Shown here: piece after piece, positions 47,347-59,469 of the stretch
How positions within the stretch are numbered: position 1 is the stretch's first letter
How the letters are laid out: every line of letters starts with the position of its first letter
NCBI GenBank assembly: GCA_023105745.1
Contig: JALGQZ010000016.1
Location: forward strand, 30,268,579 to 30,332,578
Direction: 5' to 3'
Source: Austropuccinia psidii
Lineage: Eukaryota > Basidiomycota > Pucciniomycetes > Pucciniales > Sphaerophragmiaceae
Length of the DNA: 64,000 bases
Made by a program: the position numbers and the translations under genes
The notes under the pieces: model-generated
What the model was told of the DNA's origin: nothing
Database searches by the model: none
The model's input: the letters and a program-made list of their open reading frames with translations, nothing else

Positions 47347-48489
47347 TGTCAGGCTGAGTCTATGATGAAGGTGTAATAAGGCTATTTACAACTTTAACTA
47401 TGACTGTGACACAGTAGAAATCAATTGACAAGTGGTTAAATTATGGATAATAAAGGCTTAAAATAAAGTTTTAAGGGCTTTACTATTATAAAATAGTGGT
47501 GGTGAGCGCTGTTGGAAGCCCTGCGTGCAGTCTTACCTGTTGGGTTACTATAATAAGAGCTACAATACTAAATTTTAAAGTACAACCTGATTATTTTCAA
47601 AGAGTATAACTGTTTCTGACAGTTTTACTATGTAGGAACTCACGAGAAGGATGAGGAACCTTTTCTGGTGGAGAAAAGGCCTCCTGTTATCCTAAAATGA
47701 GGTGGAGTGGCCCTCTAGACCATCCACATAGAGGAAGTGAAGAGTTTTTCACTTCTGATTACTGGCTTGTGGTTTCCAAAAAGCCTTTATACACCTTATT
47801 GGGCTCAGATATGGTTTTAAAACCACATCTGGCCAGTTCTCACCAATACAGTGTGAAAACTTTCATCTGGGGACCACACAGCCCTCTTCTGACGTTGTGG
47901 TATTCCATATCTTAATGGCCCAGTTTCAAGTGAAATTTCATTTATAAAGCTATCAACTGAAGAAACAACAAAGAAAAATCAATAATTAATCAATTATAAT
48001 AGATGAATTCAGCAATAAAACGGACTTAAATTCATCAATATGTATAATCCCTTAAGCAAATCCTGGAAAAATGGTCCATTTGATTACAAGAATAACAATA
48101 AAATAAATAAAAGCAAAGGACAAGCTAGCAAATAAATGTTAAAGTTACCAGTGAAATGGGTAGTGTAACACTCAAGTTACCCAAGCTCTGCTCAACCTTT
48201 GGATTACTCAGCAATGCAGTTATTAAACTGAAGCCACTTCAATAAGGAATAAATCAAAGCTGTATTAATCAACAGTCACAAGGCAGGAAGAAAAATAAAA
48301 TCAATTAATTTATGCAAGGAAAATACATCAAAACCTTAAATTACACAGCATATCTGTGGAAACACAAGCACAGCCACCTGATAACCCAGTAAATATAAAT
48401 TAAAAACAGAATTAAATTTAAAGGAAGGAAAATCAAAACTCATACAGGACAAATAGAATCCCTACAATACACAGCATTCTCCACCTACA

Positions 48490-48830
48490 GCTCAAACAGT
48501 GCACAGGCATATGGTGCAATAGCTGTACAAAATCACATCACCCCTTCAGAAATGGTGCAATATACCAAGCCTATGGTGCAATATCTTGATTAAATGACAC
48601 CATTTGAAGATCTCTCACCAGCTAAATCCTCTCAAGGCTATGCATAATAATCTTAAAGTTTAATTAAAATAAAAGTAAAGTCCCAGAAATGGTGCAACAA
48701 ACCAAACATATGGTGCAATATCTTGATCAAATGACACCATCTCAAAATTCTTCACCAGCAAAAACATCTCAGATTACATAATCATACATAAATTGGTGCA
48801 ATCAACCAAACAAATGATATCTCACCACTA
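48490..48830 (+). repeat. Tandem repeat inside the F3 LTR
   Basis: TATGGTGCAATATCTTGAT(T/C) and AAATGACACCAT(T/C)T..TCACCAGC recur near 48573 and 48710, with partial copies near 48512 and 48792. It sits upstream of the TATA box, in the position of U3 enhancer repeats. Confidence 0.7.
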
Positions 48831-48910
48831 TAAAGAAATTATCCCAGCCAAAAGAAGTGAAAAATTCTAAGTCCCTTGTTTTTGAGTGCCTCTATGGAGG
48901 GTCCAAAGAA

Positions 48911-48918
48911 TATAAATA
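48911..48918 (+). promoter_or_regulatory. TATA box of the F3 solo LTR
   Basis: TATAAATA followed by a pyrimidine-rich CTCTCTCCCTCATTTCTTCC tract, matching the layout of the F1 LTR promoter. The E3 copy has TATAAAAA on its strand at the aligned position. Confidence 0.65.
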
Positions 48919-50717
48919 GAGGACCTCTCTCCCTCATTTCTTCCTCTTTTACCCATTAATCCGATTAGTTATATACCAAGAAGGAGAATAACTATTTATC
49001 CCTTACTAGTAGGATAATCTAGTCATTATATTAAAGTATTATAGACTTATAAGTTTAATTCATAGTGATTTCTAATTAATAGTAGTTGACAGAAGGTCTA
49101 CTTAATATTATTAATCCACCCTATGTTTAAATTATTAGTCTTATAATCATAATACTATCAATAATACTCATAATATTGAGTTTATACCCATAACCTTTAC
49201 ATTATAAAGGAAAAATAGTCTTATTATATCTTCATATTAAAAAAAACCAACCTTAAAACTATATATTATTTTATATATAAAAAAACCTACCCTTATATTA
49301 TATTATATCATTTATATATCTAACAAAGATCCACTCTATATTGAACAAAATCTTACCAATAAATTATTAAAGGTCTTATTATTATATTATAATAACAATT
49401 ACCCTCTCCAACCATTAAGTATTATAACATATATAACATCAAATTGAACTTACCCCTTAAAATATATATTATTACTATTATATTAAATCAACCTCTTATA
49501 CTATTAAGGTCTTACCCTTAAACCTATCTTATATTATTATTTCAAAATTGTATTTTATACTGTTTTAACCTATAAGCTACTTATCTGGTTATTGAATAGG
49601 TCTGATAGAGACTGCTAAAAAGTCTTCTCTAGTTGTGAAGCCACAATCTTAAAAATTGATTTGTGAGCTCTGTAGGGAAATTTCTTAGTATATTCAGAGG
49701 GGCAGCTAAAACACCATTAGCACCCTTGGTTACAGGATTATTTCAGAAATTCAAAACTGTTTACCTGTGATTTCCCCCTCAAGGACTGCCTTATCCAATC
49801 CCACACTAAAAGGAGTACCACAATGTGTATAATGCATAGAATTCTGTACAGAACCTGTATGGTACCCAATTATCAAATGAACTATGAGTTATTTAATTAT
49901 AAGCATGCTTCTTTGTCTTTTTGACCCCTCATAATCATGGTTGTTGGATATTATCACAAAGTAAAGGTGTATTGGCCCAATTGTGGGATTTTAACCTTAA
50001 AACTTCTATAGCTTTGTCATTTTTGAGATATTGAGCTCATAGTTGGCTTCTTGTGTAGCCCTGGATGAGATCTACACAATAGTGCCTCATTTTTTATGGG
50101 TAAAATTAGATATGGCAAGGTTATGCCATGTACAAGTTTTGTTATTCATACATATGGTTTTCTCAATATCTGTATGGAGCTTATTTGCTCCATAAATTTT
50201 GTTCTAGATGAGATATGAAGAAATGAAACTCACCATAAGATAGCCCTGATTATTCTCTTTTCTAAAAGACCCCACGTTAGGTATCTCACACTAAAACTGT
50301 AGAAGTTAGTTGGGAGATGAATATTCTGTTCCCCTTATTAAACCTTATTTTGGCCATAACTCCTGTAATTTTGATGCTAGCTCCGTTTGGCTAAAACCAT
50401 TAGATATCCCTGAGCTAGGGCTTCAATTTGAATACCCATTTGATGGGATTAACTCTCTTCCTCTGGATTTCAGATGAGAGGTGAAAAATAAGGTTTATGC
50501 TGTGCAACAACTTTGAGTAGGAATAACTTTGTTATTCCTTGTCCTATGTTGGTGGGACTTTTGTATTTGGAAAGTGGTGGGTTTCCTCTTTTTTTGATAC
50601 CTTTTGAGCTGATTTGGCTCAGATCCATGTTTTGGTGGTATCTTGGATTTACCATTGGTTTATGGTATTTGGCTGTCAGGCTTGTGCTCTTGTTTTGAGT
50701 CAGTGGCTGACAGAAAT

Positions 50718-53416
50718 AAATTCAGCTTATTCCATTTGAATTCCTTATGAAATCTATGCTTCTATAGTATTAATAACCAAATCTATTCCTATAGTTCCTG
50801 TTCTAGTACACAATCTATTTACTTTCTCAATAATTATTGAAATAGATATTGATTCTCACTTCCAATATTCAGCTAATGAAGTGGGAAATATGAATTCAAG
50901 AGTAAGCTCAGAAGTTCTGGTTGATTATTATTTATAAGTTTTCATATGTTGAGTCATAAATGGCATAAGTGATAACATTTCCAGAAATACTATTCAGAAT
51001 TTCATTTTTATTTCTTTTAATTAACAATGTCATTATTTTAAAACCACTAATTCCCAAAAGTAATCTTTTTCTCTATAAATTTGAAATAGGTGTGGAAACT
51101 TATTATTTATTAACTCCTAAATTTCTTTGTTTCTAGAATATTTGTAAACTGCCATATCTTGGGTCTGGTTTTTTATTTCACTCTTTAAGTTGAAGCAATC
51201 ATCAATATTTAGTAAGATATTTTTATACTTATAATATTCACAATTAATTATATTTGTTTGTAATCTCAAATTTAAGAAGTAATTCTAGCAGTAAGGTTTA
51301 TTAATTGAAATCTTAATAATCTTTATTCTTTTTCCCTTTGTAATGAAAGGTGATATTAATCCAAAATCATATACCAAATTCATCAATTCACCCTTAAAGT
51401 GGCATTTATTCAAAATTGGATCCTGAATTAATTTGTTTACCACTTTGAAAGAATAGCTATAGTCCCTTTGTGCTTCATTCAATATAATCATTTTTTCTTA
51501 TTCTCAATGTTCTTCATTTCTAATTTCTTTGCTATTATATAGAGTTCAAAATGCTTTTTGGAGCTAAATTTATTATGTATTATGATTTTTCAGATTTATA
51601 GTTAACCAATTTCATTTCCACTATCCCACATTCTTCAGAAAAAACACTATGAATTAAGCTTATATCCAAATTTGGGAGACATGAATATAAAACTGGATTC
51701 ATATCAAAGGAGAGCCTATCCCAAATATCTTAATTTATAGAATATAAATAATAAAAAGAGTAATTCCAGAATAACCAGTGCCATATTTCATACAGAATCT
51801 ATTTGAATAATTATAGAAATCAGCTATTACTTTCTGATATTCAGAATTTTTTGCTTTTTTCATTTCCTAAATACTATTGAGAACTCTCTTATTGAATTTG
51901 ATATTTTTTTCAGGATGAAATAAGAAACATTTCCTGTATACATTTATAAAAACGTGCAATGTTTATGAAATTTGGTAGATCATAAAAGGTTTAATTCATT
52001 TTATGACCAAATTCAAGTATGATAGGGTAAATGGTTTGGATAATCTTATTTATTTGAGTTTGTTTTAATTTCAACAATATATAACTGTAGATCTTCCACC
52101 CTCTGAAGAATTATTGATTGCATAACTATTTGTATTTTCCTACTTTTGATATTGAAATAAGAACTTTAGGAAATATTCTAATGTCTAAGGATGTGCAAGT
52201 AAGCTCTCCTTCTGATATTTTTTTCTTAATTTAATAATAATTTTCAAAATATACCTATTATGAAATGAGCCAATCTCAATTATTCATAATCAATTCCATC
52301 AATGGTCTTTAATTTATGAAATTAAGCTTAACCAGCTCTGTTAAAAAGCTATAATTTAAGTAATAATTCTTTTGAATAGAACTTATAAGATCTTTAAATC
52401 CCTCTAATTATTTCTCTATTATTTATTCTTTTCAAAAGATTGACCTGATCAATCTAAGTTTAATTTTGATAAGATGAATTATATTTGTATTTTAATCAAT
52501 CTTTATTATGTTTTTTCAAAAAAAGCGTTATTCAAGTGTTTCTTTTATTATATTTCTTCTTTTGGAGAAATCTAAATCATATTCCGCTTGGTTAAAAATG
52601 ACTCCTTTTCATTATGAGAAGTTATCATTAAGTACAATATAAGATGTATAGATTAAACTTCCTTAAAAATATAATATTACCTAATCATCTATATTACTTT
52701 CCACCCATGTTTCATCCTTGAATTTACTTCTTTCATCATTTTACCCATTTAATTGAATAAAGGCTATATTATGGCCCTTAGAGACATATTCACAAAGATA
52801 TATTACTTATCTTCCTCCAGCACATTCTTTGTTGTCTATGTGATAGTCATAGTTTTTAAATATTAAATTTTTTTAAGAGACCACCTATTAGTCAAAAATA
52901 ATATTTTTTGTTTTACTTCTGATGTGTAATAAAATTATTTATCCCCAGAAATATTGGATGATACCTACCCTTCAGTAAGTAGTAGCTGTTTGTTGATAGG
53001 ATTATTTTGTAGCTTGTTTTAACATTGTCCGTAAGCCTAGAATTGTGCCTTTGTATTAATTAGGCTACTTTTATCATGAAAAAAATATTAATTTTACTTT
53101 ATAAAATATTTTTTGTTAATCTTTTACATGTAGTGATTCTTATTTGACATTGGTATCCATATTTTCAGATAAAATCAAGCTATTTCTAGGATGAAATGTA
53201 TTTGAAACATGAGAATTTGTTAATGTAGCTTTTAAATCTCTATAGTATGAGATAATCTATTTCCTCTTCTGATGATTTTATTTTGTAAATATTCTCATTA
53301 ATTTTCTTCAATTTCAATGGATTATTGAAAGTAGATGGTGTTTTTCTGATTTCTGATTTTGTATTTTTTATTATTATTGATATTTTTCAAAATTTATTTT
53401 TTTCACTAATTCTTAT
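50718..53416 (-). other. AT-rich stretch with scraps of unrecognised minus-strand coding
   Basis: Protein-like minus-strand pieces occur at 51491-51285 (NKLIQDPILNKCHFKGELM) and upstream near 51710-51590 (DRLSFDMNPVLYSCLPNLD, FSEECGIVEMKLVNY). They are separated by stops. I could not assign a family. No LTR or inverted repeat is visible. It was contiguous with 30260-38479 before element 2 inserted. Confidence 0.35.
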
Positions 53417-53419
53417 AAT

Positions 53420-53444
53420 AGGGGGTGTCAAAGTCACCAAATCC
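53420..53444 (+). repeat. Left terminal inverted repeat of the Harbinger element
   Basis: Starts AGGGGGTGTCAAAG. It is followed within 130 bp by several CCAAATCC/AAATCCCA motifs (near 53484, 53521 and 53549) that are repeated as GGATTTGG near the right end (62250-62350). Confidence 0.88.
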
Positions 53445-53919
53445 TGCCTTAAAATAATGTGGAATTTGACTTCCGAATCCTAAAACTAAATCCCAGGTTT
53501 TTCATGTGGAAATCACATGGAATTTCAACTGAGTCCCCTGGTATTTTACCAAATCCCATGCATCTGGGATTTCAGTTTGAAACCCAACCCAACTTAGTAT
53601 TCACAATTCACAACTGTACAACATACTCTCCCACACTCCATTTCTGACAATCTGACCCAAAATCTTACAATCCATTTAATAATTCCTTGTTCAAAAGGAA
53701 AAACACATCAAGTCAGATATGAAGATAACCTCCAGCCTTCCTCATCCATCAGGTCACTTAATCCATATTGATTATTGAACCATAATTAATTGGCTTTCAA
53801 TAATATCCAATTTTGAGTAAGTTTTTGGTACTAGTGATTCCACATCAATTGGAAGGCCTCTTCTGTCTAAGCAGAAAGGGTTTCAGCTTATGGCAATTGA
53901 GGTCAACAAAAAAAACAAA

Positions 53920-54275
53920 ATTTCCTAAACCTTAGCTCAAGAAGCATCTGAGATCAATGGAAAACATATAAAAAGAAGTATATGGAAGTAAAACAATTTG
54001 AAAATTTCACAGGGGCTGGACTAACCAAAGAAGAGTAGATTAAAGGAATCAAATTAATGAATGAAAATATTTAAATTATGTGTCCTTTCTATGCTGAAAT
54101 GGATGCACTCTTTGACCAAAAGCCCAATTTCACTCCCATTGCAAGCTATTATTTTCAAGAAAAAGACATCTTAAATGGTGATTATAATGATATTTTCCTT
54201 GATAAGATAATTTATCATCTCTTTTTCTTTTTACCTGAGATAATTAAAGCTTTTTTGAACTTTAAAGGAGAATAA
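53920..54275 (+). pseudogene. Harbinger accessory Myb/SANT-like ORF, N-terminal relic
   Basis: Plus frame with stops: VKQFENFTGAGLTKEE, GIKLMNENI and MCPFYAEMDALFDQKPNFTP. The block 'G-G-L-T..E..GI......CP.(Y)AEMD.LF..KPN.TP' is typical of the Myb/SANT-like proteins encoded by fungal Harbinger and related elements, which bind the element ends and escort the transposase. TAG and TAA codons break the frame before 54078. Assignment rests on recalled family resemblance. Confidence 0.6.
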
Positions 54276-54385
54276 CATTTTGGAATCACCTCTCAATCTG
54301 GATCCTTTGCTTAATAATTATTATGAATTATCTCAAGTGGAAAACCTTCAATATGAATCAGTAAGTACATTTAAGACTGATATTT

Positions 54386-54815
54386 ATGAAATCCAAGCTT
54401 CATTATTTCTCCTTTGACCAGAAAATTAAATTAATAATTCATTTGACACAAATGTGTAATCAAGAATTGAAACCCAACTTGAATGAAAAGAGTGGATCTA
54501 GGAAAAGGTGGATGGATATGTTTGCACCTACTTATGCAAGATTGCTTGAATCATGGCAAAAGGATATGTCTTGAAGTTATGGCTACTCTGATCAATCCTA
54601 CTGACAAAATTCATGTTTCCTAGCCTGTGAAACCAGTGGTAATTCTCATTTGGAGTGGGAGAGGGAGAGGTTCCATTAAGAGAAAGTGAGGAATATGGAA
54701 AAGTGGTGGTTTGAAGAAGTGAAGTTACAAAATCAAATAGAGTTTTATCAGAAACAACACACCAAGAAATATGAATTTGAAAAAGAAAAGTGGAATTGGG
54801 AATTTGCACTGAAGT
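54386..54815 (+). pseudogene. Harbinger accessory ORF, C-terminal coiled-coil relic
   Basis: After KSGSRKRWMDMFAPTYARLL, a second piece reads KWWFEEVKLQNQIEFYQKQ and YEFEKEKWNWEFALK before a stop. Charged coiled-coil tails of this type end the Myb-like partner proteins. Three or more stops or frame changes separate the pieces from the N-terminal relic. Confidence 0.5.
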
Positions 54816-55031
54816 GAAAGCAATGCCAGATGGATCTTTCTATAGCATCAGTGTCATCAAGCAGGACAATTTCAGAGCTGGAACACATTCTGAAATTAAT
54901 TGATAAAAAGTAACATATTAGGTATATGCCATGTGATCATTTTATAATGTGGTGAGTTGTCAAATATAATTGATGTTTATTCCCAATTGGGAAACAAAGC
55001 TCAAATCTATCTTATGTTTTGAAATTGCATT
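54816..55031. other. Non-coding spacer left of the Mutator-like element
   Basis: AT-rich sequence between the accessory ORF relic and the nested small element. No coding or repeat signal seen. Confidence 0.4.
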
Positions 55032-55040
55032 TAAATTTAT
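55032..55040. repeat. 9-bp target-site duplication TAAATTTAT
   Basis: TAAATTTAT at 55032-55040 is repeated exactly at 56259-56267, flanking the block that begins GGTGTTGGTAAAA and ends TTACCAATACCC. Nine bases is the usual Mutator-superfamily length. Confidence 0.88.
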
Positions 55041-56258
55041 GGTGTTGGTAAAAGCACGTAAGCCCTTAAGTGTTTTGGCCAAATTATGGCCAAAACACGT
55101 AATTTTATGGTAAAAACACGTAAGTGACCTAATTTTTTTATAAGAATTCCTCAGGCTCAGTTTTGAGAATTTTTAACATTTTTTTTTGCCATATTTTTTC
55201 CAAAATGGGATGTGAAGGTCCCCAAACTTTTTCAAAAAAAAATTTTGCCCAATTTTTCTATTTTGGGCAATTTGGTAAAATGGCCCATTTTTTTGAAAAA
55301 ATTCATTAAAAATGTTCCCACTTATGAATCTAAATATTTTTTTAAAAAGTTAAGGTGAGAATGTTGATAATAATAGACCAGAAGCCCAACATTTTGGTAT
55401 TTTTTTTGCAAGAACATTTGTAGGCCCAAAAAGTCCATGTTTTTTTATGTTTTTTTGTTCATTTTTGTAATTAAATTGAAAATGCCATTTATGACATAAA
55501 TTGAATTCAAAATGTAATTTATGATGAGTGGAAGTTAAAATTCGATTTTTGGCATTAACAGTGCCATAAATGGCATCACTAATGACATAATAATGCCATA
55601 AATGGCATCAAGAATGACATACAGATGCTATTTATGACCAGAAAATTGGCATAAATGGCATTACAGAAATGCCATAAATTGAATTTAATGGCCTTGAAAA
55701 TGCCATAAGTGGCCTTAAAATTGGCCTTAACATTGGCCTTAAAAATGGAATTAATGGCCTCAACTATAACATAAATGGCATCAAAAATGCCATTTGTGGC
55801 ATTACATAAATGGAGTTAACAATGCCATTTATGATGTTACATAAATGGCATTATGCCATTTATTGCATTGATAATTCCATTAATGGAATTGTTAATGTGG
55901 CATTAATGGCATCAGAAATGTTGCATTTTTAATGCCACAAATGGCATCAATGATATTTCATTGATAATGCCATTAATGGCACTGTTAATGCCATTTATGG
56001 CATTTTTGATTCCATAAATGGCATTAATGGCATCAGAAATATTGCATTGATAATGCCATTAATGGCACTGTCAATGCCATAAATGGAATTTGTAATTCCA
56101 CAAATGGCATTAATGGCATCATAAATGCCATAAATAGCCATATTTCATTTAAAAACCATCCCTTACATGTTTTTACCATAAAATTACGTGTTTCTACCAA
56201 TTGATGGTAAAATTGATGGTAAAAACATGTAAGCTCTTACATTTTTTTACCAATACCC
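55041..56258 (+). mobile_element. Mutator-like non-autonomous element carrying an ATGCCAT palindrome array
   Basis: 1218 bp with imperfect terminal inverted repeats (GGTGTTGGTAAAA / reverse complement GGGTATTGGTAAAA) and a 9-bp duplication. Subterminal regions hold repeated CACGTAA(G/T) motifs in both orientations. From about 55480 to 56150 the body is an array of short inverted units of type AATGCCATTTATGGCATT, dozens of copies, each able to form a hairpin. No ORF, so non-autonomous. A second copy in reverse orientation begins at about 63580. Confidence 0.82.
55480..56150. repeat. Array of ATGCCAT/ATGGCAT palindromic units
   Basis: ATGCCAT and ATGGCAT half-sites alternate every 8-25 bp with spacers such as TTA, AATA and AAAA. 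Occasional variants (GGCCTTAA, ATTCCATTAATGGAATT) keep the dyad symmetry, so symmetry appears better conserved than exact sequence. Confidence 0.85.
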
Positions 56259-56267
56259 TAAATTTAT

Positions 56268-56613
56268 TACAAAATTGAAAACTTGGTCATGTTTTGCATT
56301 CAGAATTTATGTGCCAAAGACCAATGACCAAGTTTGTTCAAATGGAACATGAAGGCTCCCTTGGGATTTCATTTTTTTTATTTCTTTTCAAAAACAAGTG
56401 TATTTCCCCTTCCAATTTGCAATTTTTTTTCTTGAATAAAAAAGAAATCATTTCCACTGAATTTTTTTAAATAAAAAATAAATCATCTCCACTGAATGTC
56501 TTTTTTTTGAAATTCTTTTCAAAGAACAGTTGAACTTTCTTTTAAATAAAAAAATCCTGTTTCTAAAATAACCCTGGTAAAAATTCCATTCCTTTCCTCC
56601 CAGCTATTTCACA
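56268..56613. other. Harbinger interior between the nested elements
   Basis: AT-rich, with runs of A and T and a duplicated motif around CACTGAATTTTTTTAAATAA / CACTGAATGTCTTTTTTTTG. No coding signal. Confidence 0.4.
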
Positions 56614-56618
56614 GAAAT

Positions 56619-58522
56619 TGTGAGCCTTGAGGTATATTTTACATACCCAAATAGGCCACAATTATCTTAAAAATGAATTCTGAACTATGCATAACCCATA
56701 AGTCATGCATATATCCAAAATTCATTGTTTTTGATTTTAGAAAAAGATGAATAGCGTTTTATTGAGTAAGTAAATCCATGGATTCAAGGACAGATTTGGA
56801 TTCTACACAAAAATTCACCTAGGGTAGCTCCATAGAGTCAATAAGCTCAAATTAACTCTTTGAGGTGGTAATATGGGAAATACTTTAATACCACATAAAA
56901 GATATGTGAAAATTTTTGTTTTTCTCTATTTCATGCCAAAATAATGGGAATGTGAGAAATCCCATGTTACATATACACTAAGAATAGTGTTATGCATTTT
57001 TTGGGCACTTAATATTATGGTATTCTTACATGCACTCTTGGTACACCCGTAGTGGATATCTCACTAAGCTTAAAATTCTATTTTGACGTAAAAATAGGTA
57101 AGGGGGACAAAAGACATCAAAGAGAGCCAGGGAACCCAACTTCTGAGGCCTCTGAGGCGTGGAAAGATCAAAAGCTTGGATTAATGGCTGATCTTGGCCT
57201 AATTGGTAAACTAAAACCTTTTGGGAACTTTGTTACCATGTTACAACTTCAGTAAATCATAAGAAAAAAGCAAATAACCTGCTATTTTGACGTGCCAAGG
57301 AGGTAAAGAGCAACTTAGACTCCTGTAACCATGTCAATTCTTAATAAATTGACATGGATAAACCCCAAAAGAGTAATGAAAACCCTCTTTGGACTAGTAT
57401 CCATTGATTTACCTCGTAGCAACCAGCCATAGACTGCTATTTGCAATTCTACATAGAAATGAGGTAAAACTTCAAAAATTCATTAAAAATACAATTCTTA
57501 ATAAATCTTTCTTAAACGTTCACTACCAATTGAGAGCTTTATCATTAATATAATAATCAGAAAAAATTATACTTCTATATGTAAAATTAAAAGTGTTACT
57601 TACAGTGCATTTTTGAGGATTCCACCTGAAACACAGAATCTTTAAAAGTTTCCAGAAAGAATATTCTGTGATGAAATTTCCAGTAACATTGATAAATTTG
57701 GGAAATAAATGATTATTTTGTAATAAAAGAAGATTTAAAGTTGTTACGCCTTTTATTCTTAACCATAAATGGGTTGGTAGTCATGTAAAAGCTTCAATTA
57801 AGCAATTATGATAATGTTACATGACAACAGATGATGCAATCAATAATCCAAAAGGGTTTATTGTTTTCTCACTCACTTTTTTTCATTTTGCTCCATGGCA
57901 CACCTCTGTGAGCTGTCTTAGACTTAAAAGAGGCCTCCTCTTGCTGTTTTTTCCACATCATCATCACATTATTCATTTATATCATTGTTACCAACAAGTA
58001 AATATTAGTTAAACTTTTCTTAAGTGTTTTATTCTTTCAGAATCAATCAAAAAGACGTTAAATCATAGAAATCAGCTATATATTGTTTTAATATTGCCAT
58101 AAAATTATCTTGATCCATTAAATCTAGAATTCTATGTCAAATCTCTCTGCTTTATCTTTCAATAAGTTTTTTGGAGTATTAGTGAGTTATTTATTTTTTA
58201 ATTCTTAAAGTTTTTCTCTAGTAATAGTTTTCTTCAAGAATTATAATTATAATTATTCTTGCAAAAGATAATTATATATTAAAATAATTTTATTATTTTA
58301 ATAAAAGAAGTTTTTATTATTAAATTCTTCTTGTAATTGATTCTTGTAGACAATTACTGCTCACTCTTATAATCACTAGTAGTGTATAACACTTCAAAGA
58401 AATAATTCTTTAATTATTTAATTGTGGCTATAGTAGCTCTTTATTATTATATTTCATAAGAACAGTCATAGTACTGTTGATTAATAGTAATATTATCAAC
58501 AGTTCCATAGACACATCTTACA
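56619..58522 (+). mobile_element. Solo LTR, family F4 (copy C), inside the Harbinger element
   Basis: 1904 bp, TGTGAGCCTTGAGG...CACATCTTACA, flanked by GAAAT (56614-56618) and GAAAC (58523-58527), a 5-bp duplication with one transition. It shares the F4 terminal block (AGTCATAGTACTGTTGA...TCCATAGACACA) with copies A and B. The frame at 57052-57255 is LTR sequence, not a gene. Confidence 0.88.
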
Positions 58523-58527
58523 GAAAC

Positions 58528-59400
58528 TGATTTTTTTGATTTTTTTTATTTCTTTTGGTTTTTTTATTATATTTTTTTTGAACAGCCCTATCTTTACCAT
58601 CTTCACCTTGGTCTTAGCCCCCATCCACCACCAAATCACCTCAACCTGCCAGCATCCATCCTTCAATCACCCTAGAACCTCTAAAAAAGGCTTCTGGGAG
58701 GTTCTAGGGCTTAACCAATTCAAATGGGTTTGAAGATTTTTTTCATAATTTTGATTTTTTAATGTCCTCAAAGAGGACATTAACCATTTTAGATATTTTT
58801 TTAAATTTATTTCATTTATCAGTGATGATACTTACTGACATTGTTTCTTTTTTTTCTGTTTCAATAATTCTGATGATTATAATAACTAACCTATGTTTTT
58901 TTTCTGATTATCATTGCTTTTTTAAAAGAATTTAATCATGATCATTACTGATCATCTTTAATTTATTTTTTTTTCCTTTTTTTATTTTTCTGATTATCAT
59001 TATAGCTAAATAATGATTTTTTTCCATTTTTTTCTTATGATCATCACTGATTATCAATTCCTATTTTTTTCAATCATAATCATTACTGATCATTTTTATT
59101 TTTAATTTCTTTTTTTCGTGCTCATTACTGATCATCTTTAATTCCTTTTTTTCCCCTCTTTTCATTTTTCTTATGATAATCACTGATGATCAATTCCTAT
59201 TTTATTTTTTTTAATCATGATTGTTACTTATAGTTTTTTTGTTCAATTGATCCTGATGATAACTCATGATTCTTATTTTTTTTGTTTTATTTTTTCTTTT
59301 GAATTATTATATTTGATCATTCTGATGATTTTGTTTAATTTGTTTTTTTAATCTTTTTTAATTATTTGTAAACATAGGGGTGGATCATTTATAAGGGTTT
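58528..59400. repeat. T-rich low-complexity region with degenerate TGATCATTACTGATCAT repeats
   Basis: Between about 58800 and 59310, variants of 'atcattactgatcatctttaattt' and 'atcactgattatcaattcctatttt' alternate, separated by poly-T tracts. Unit spacing is irregular, about 50-70 bp. No coding capacity. It lies inside the Harbinger element just upstream of the dioxygenase relic. Confidence 0.6.
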
Positions 59401-59469
59401 TTTCTGAAATGTCATTCAGTTTAATCCCCCTTTCATCATCATTGAAATTCAAAAAAGGGCTCCTCCACT

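Larger units (their letters stand above)
47896..49822 (+). mobile_element. Solo LTR, family F3, nested in the element 2 LTR
   Basis: 1927 bp, TGTGGTATTCC...GGAGTACCACA. It is flanked by ACGT (47892-47895) and ATGT (49823-49826), a 4-bp duplication with one C-to-T change; the uninterrupted left LTR has GACGTGTATG here. It has a TATA box (48911-48918), repeats at 48490-48830 and no coding content. It is the same family as the E3 5' LTR at 28158-30259. Confidence 0.88.
38485..50712 (-). mobile_element. Element 2: decayed Ty3/gypsy chromovirus
   Basis: 12.2 kb as seen, about 10.3 kb without the nested F3 LTR. Both LTRs start TGTCAG and end CTGACA. Internal order on the minus strand is primer-binding site, gag, CCHC knuckle, protease, RT, RNase H, integrase, chromodomain, polypurine tract. 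Protein blocks align with element 1 throughout at clearly lower similarity. The coding region is split by stops and frameshifts, and catalytic residues are lost in protease and RT, so it is dead. Confidence 0.95.
47347..50712 (-). repeat. 5' (right) LTR of element 2, split by a nested LTR
   Basis: Starts TGTCAGGCTGAGTC at 47347 like the left LTR and ends GTGGCTGACA at 50712. Collinear with 38485-39921 except that at 47895/49823 a 1927-bp block plus a 4-bp duplication interrupts it. Removing the interruption leaves 1435 bp. Confidence 0.92.
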
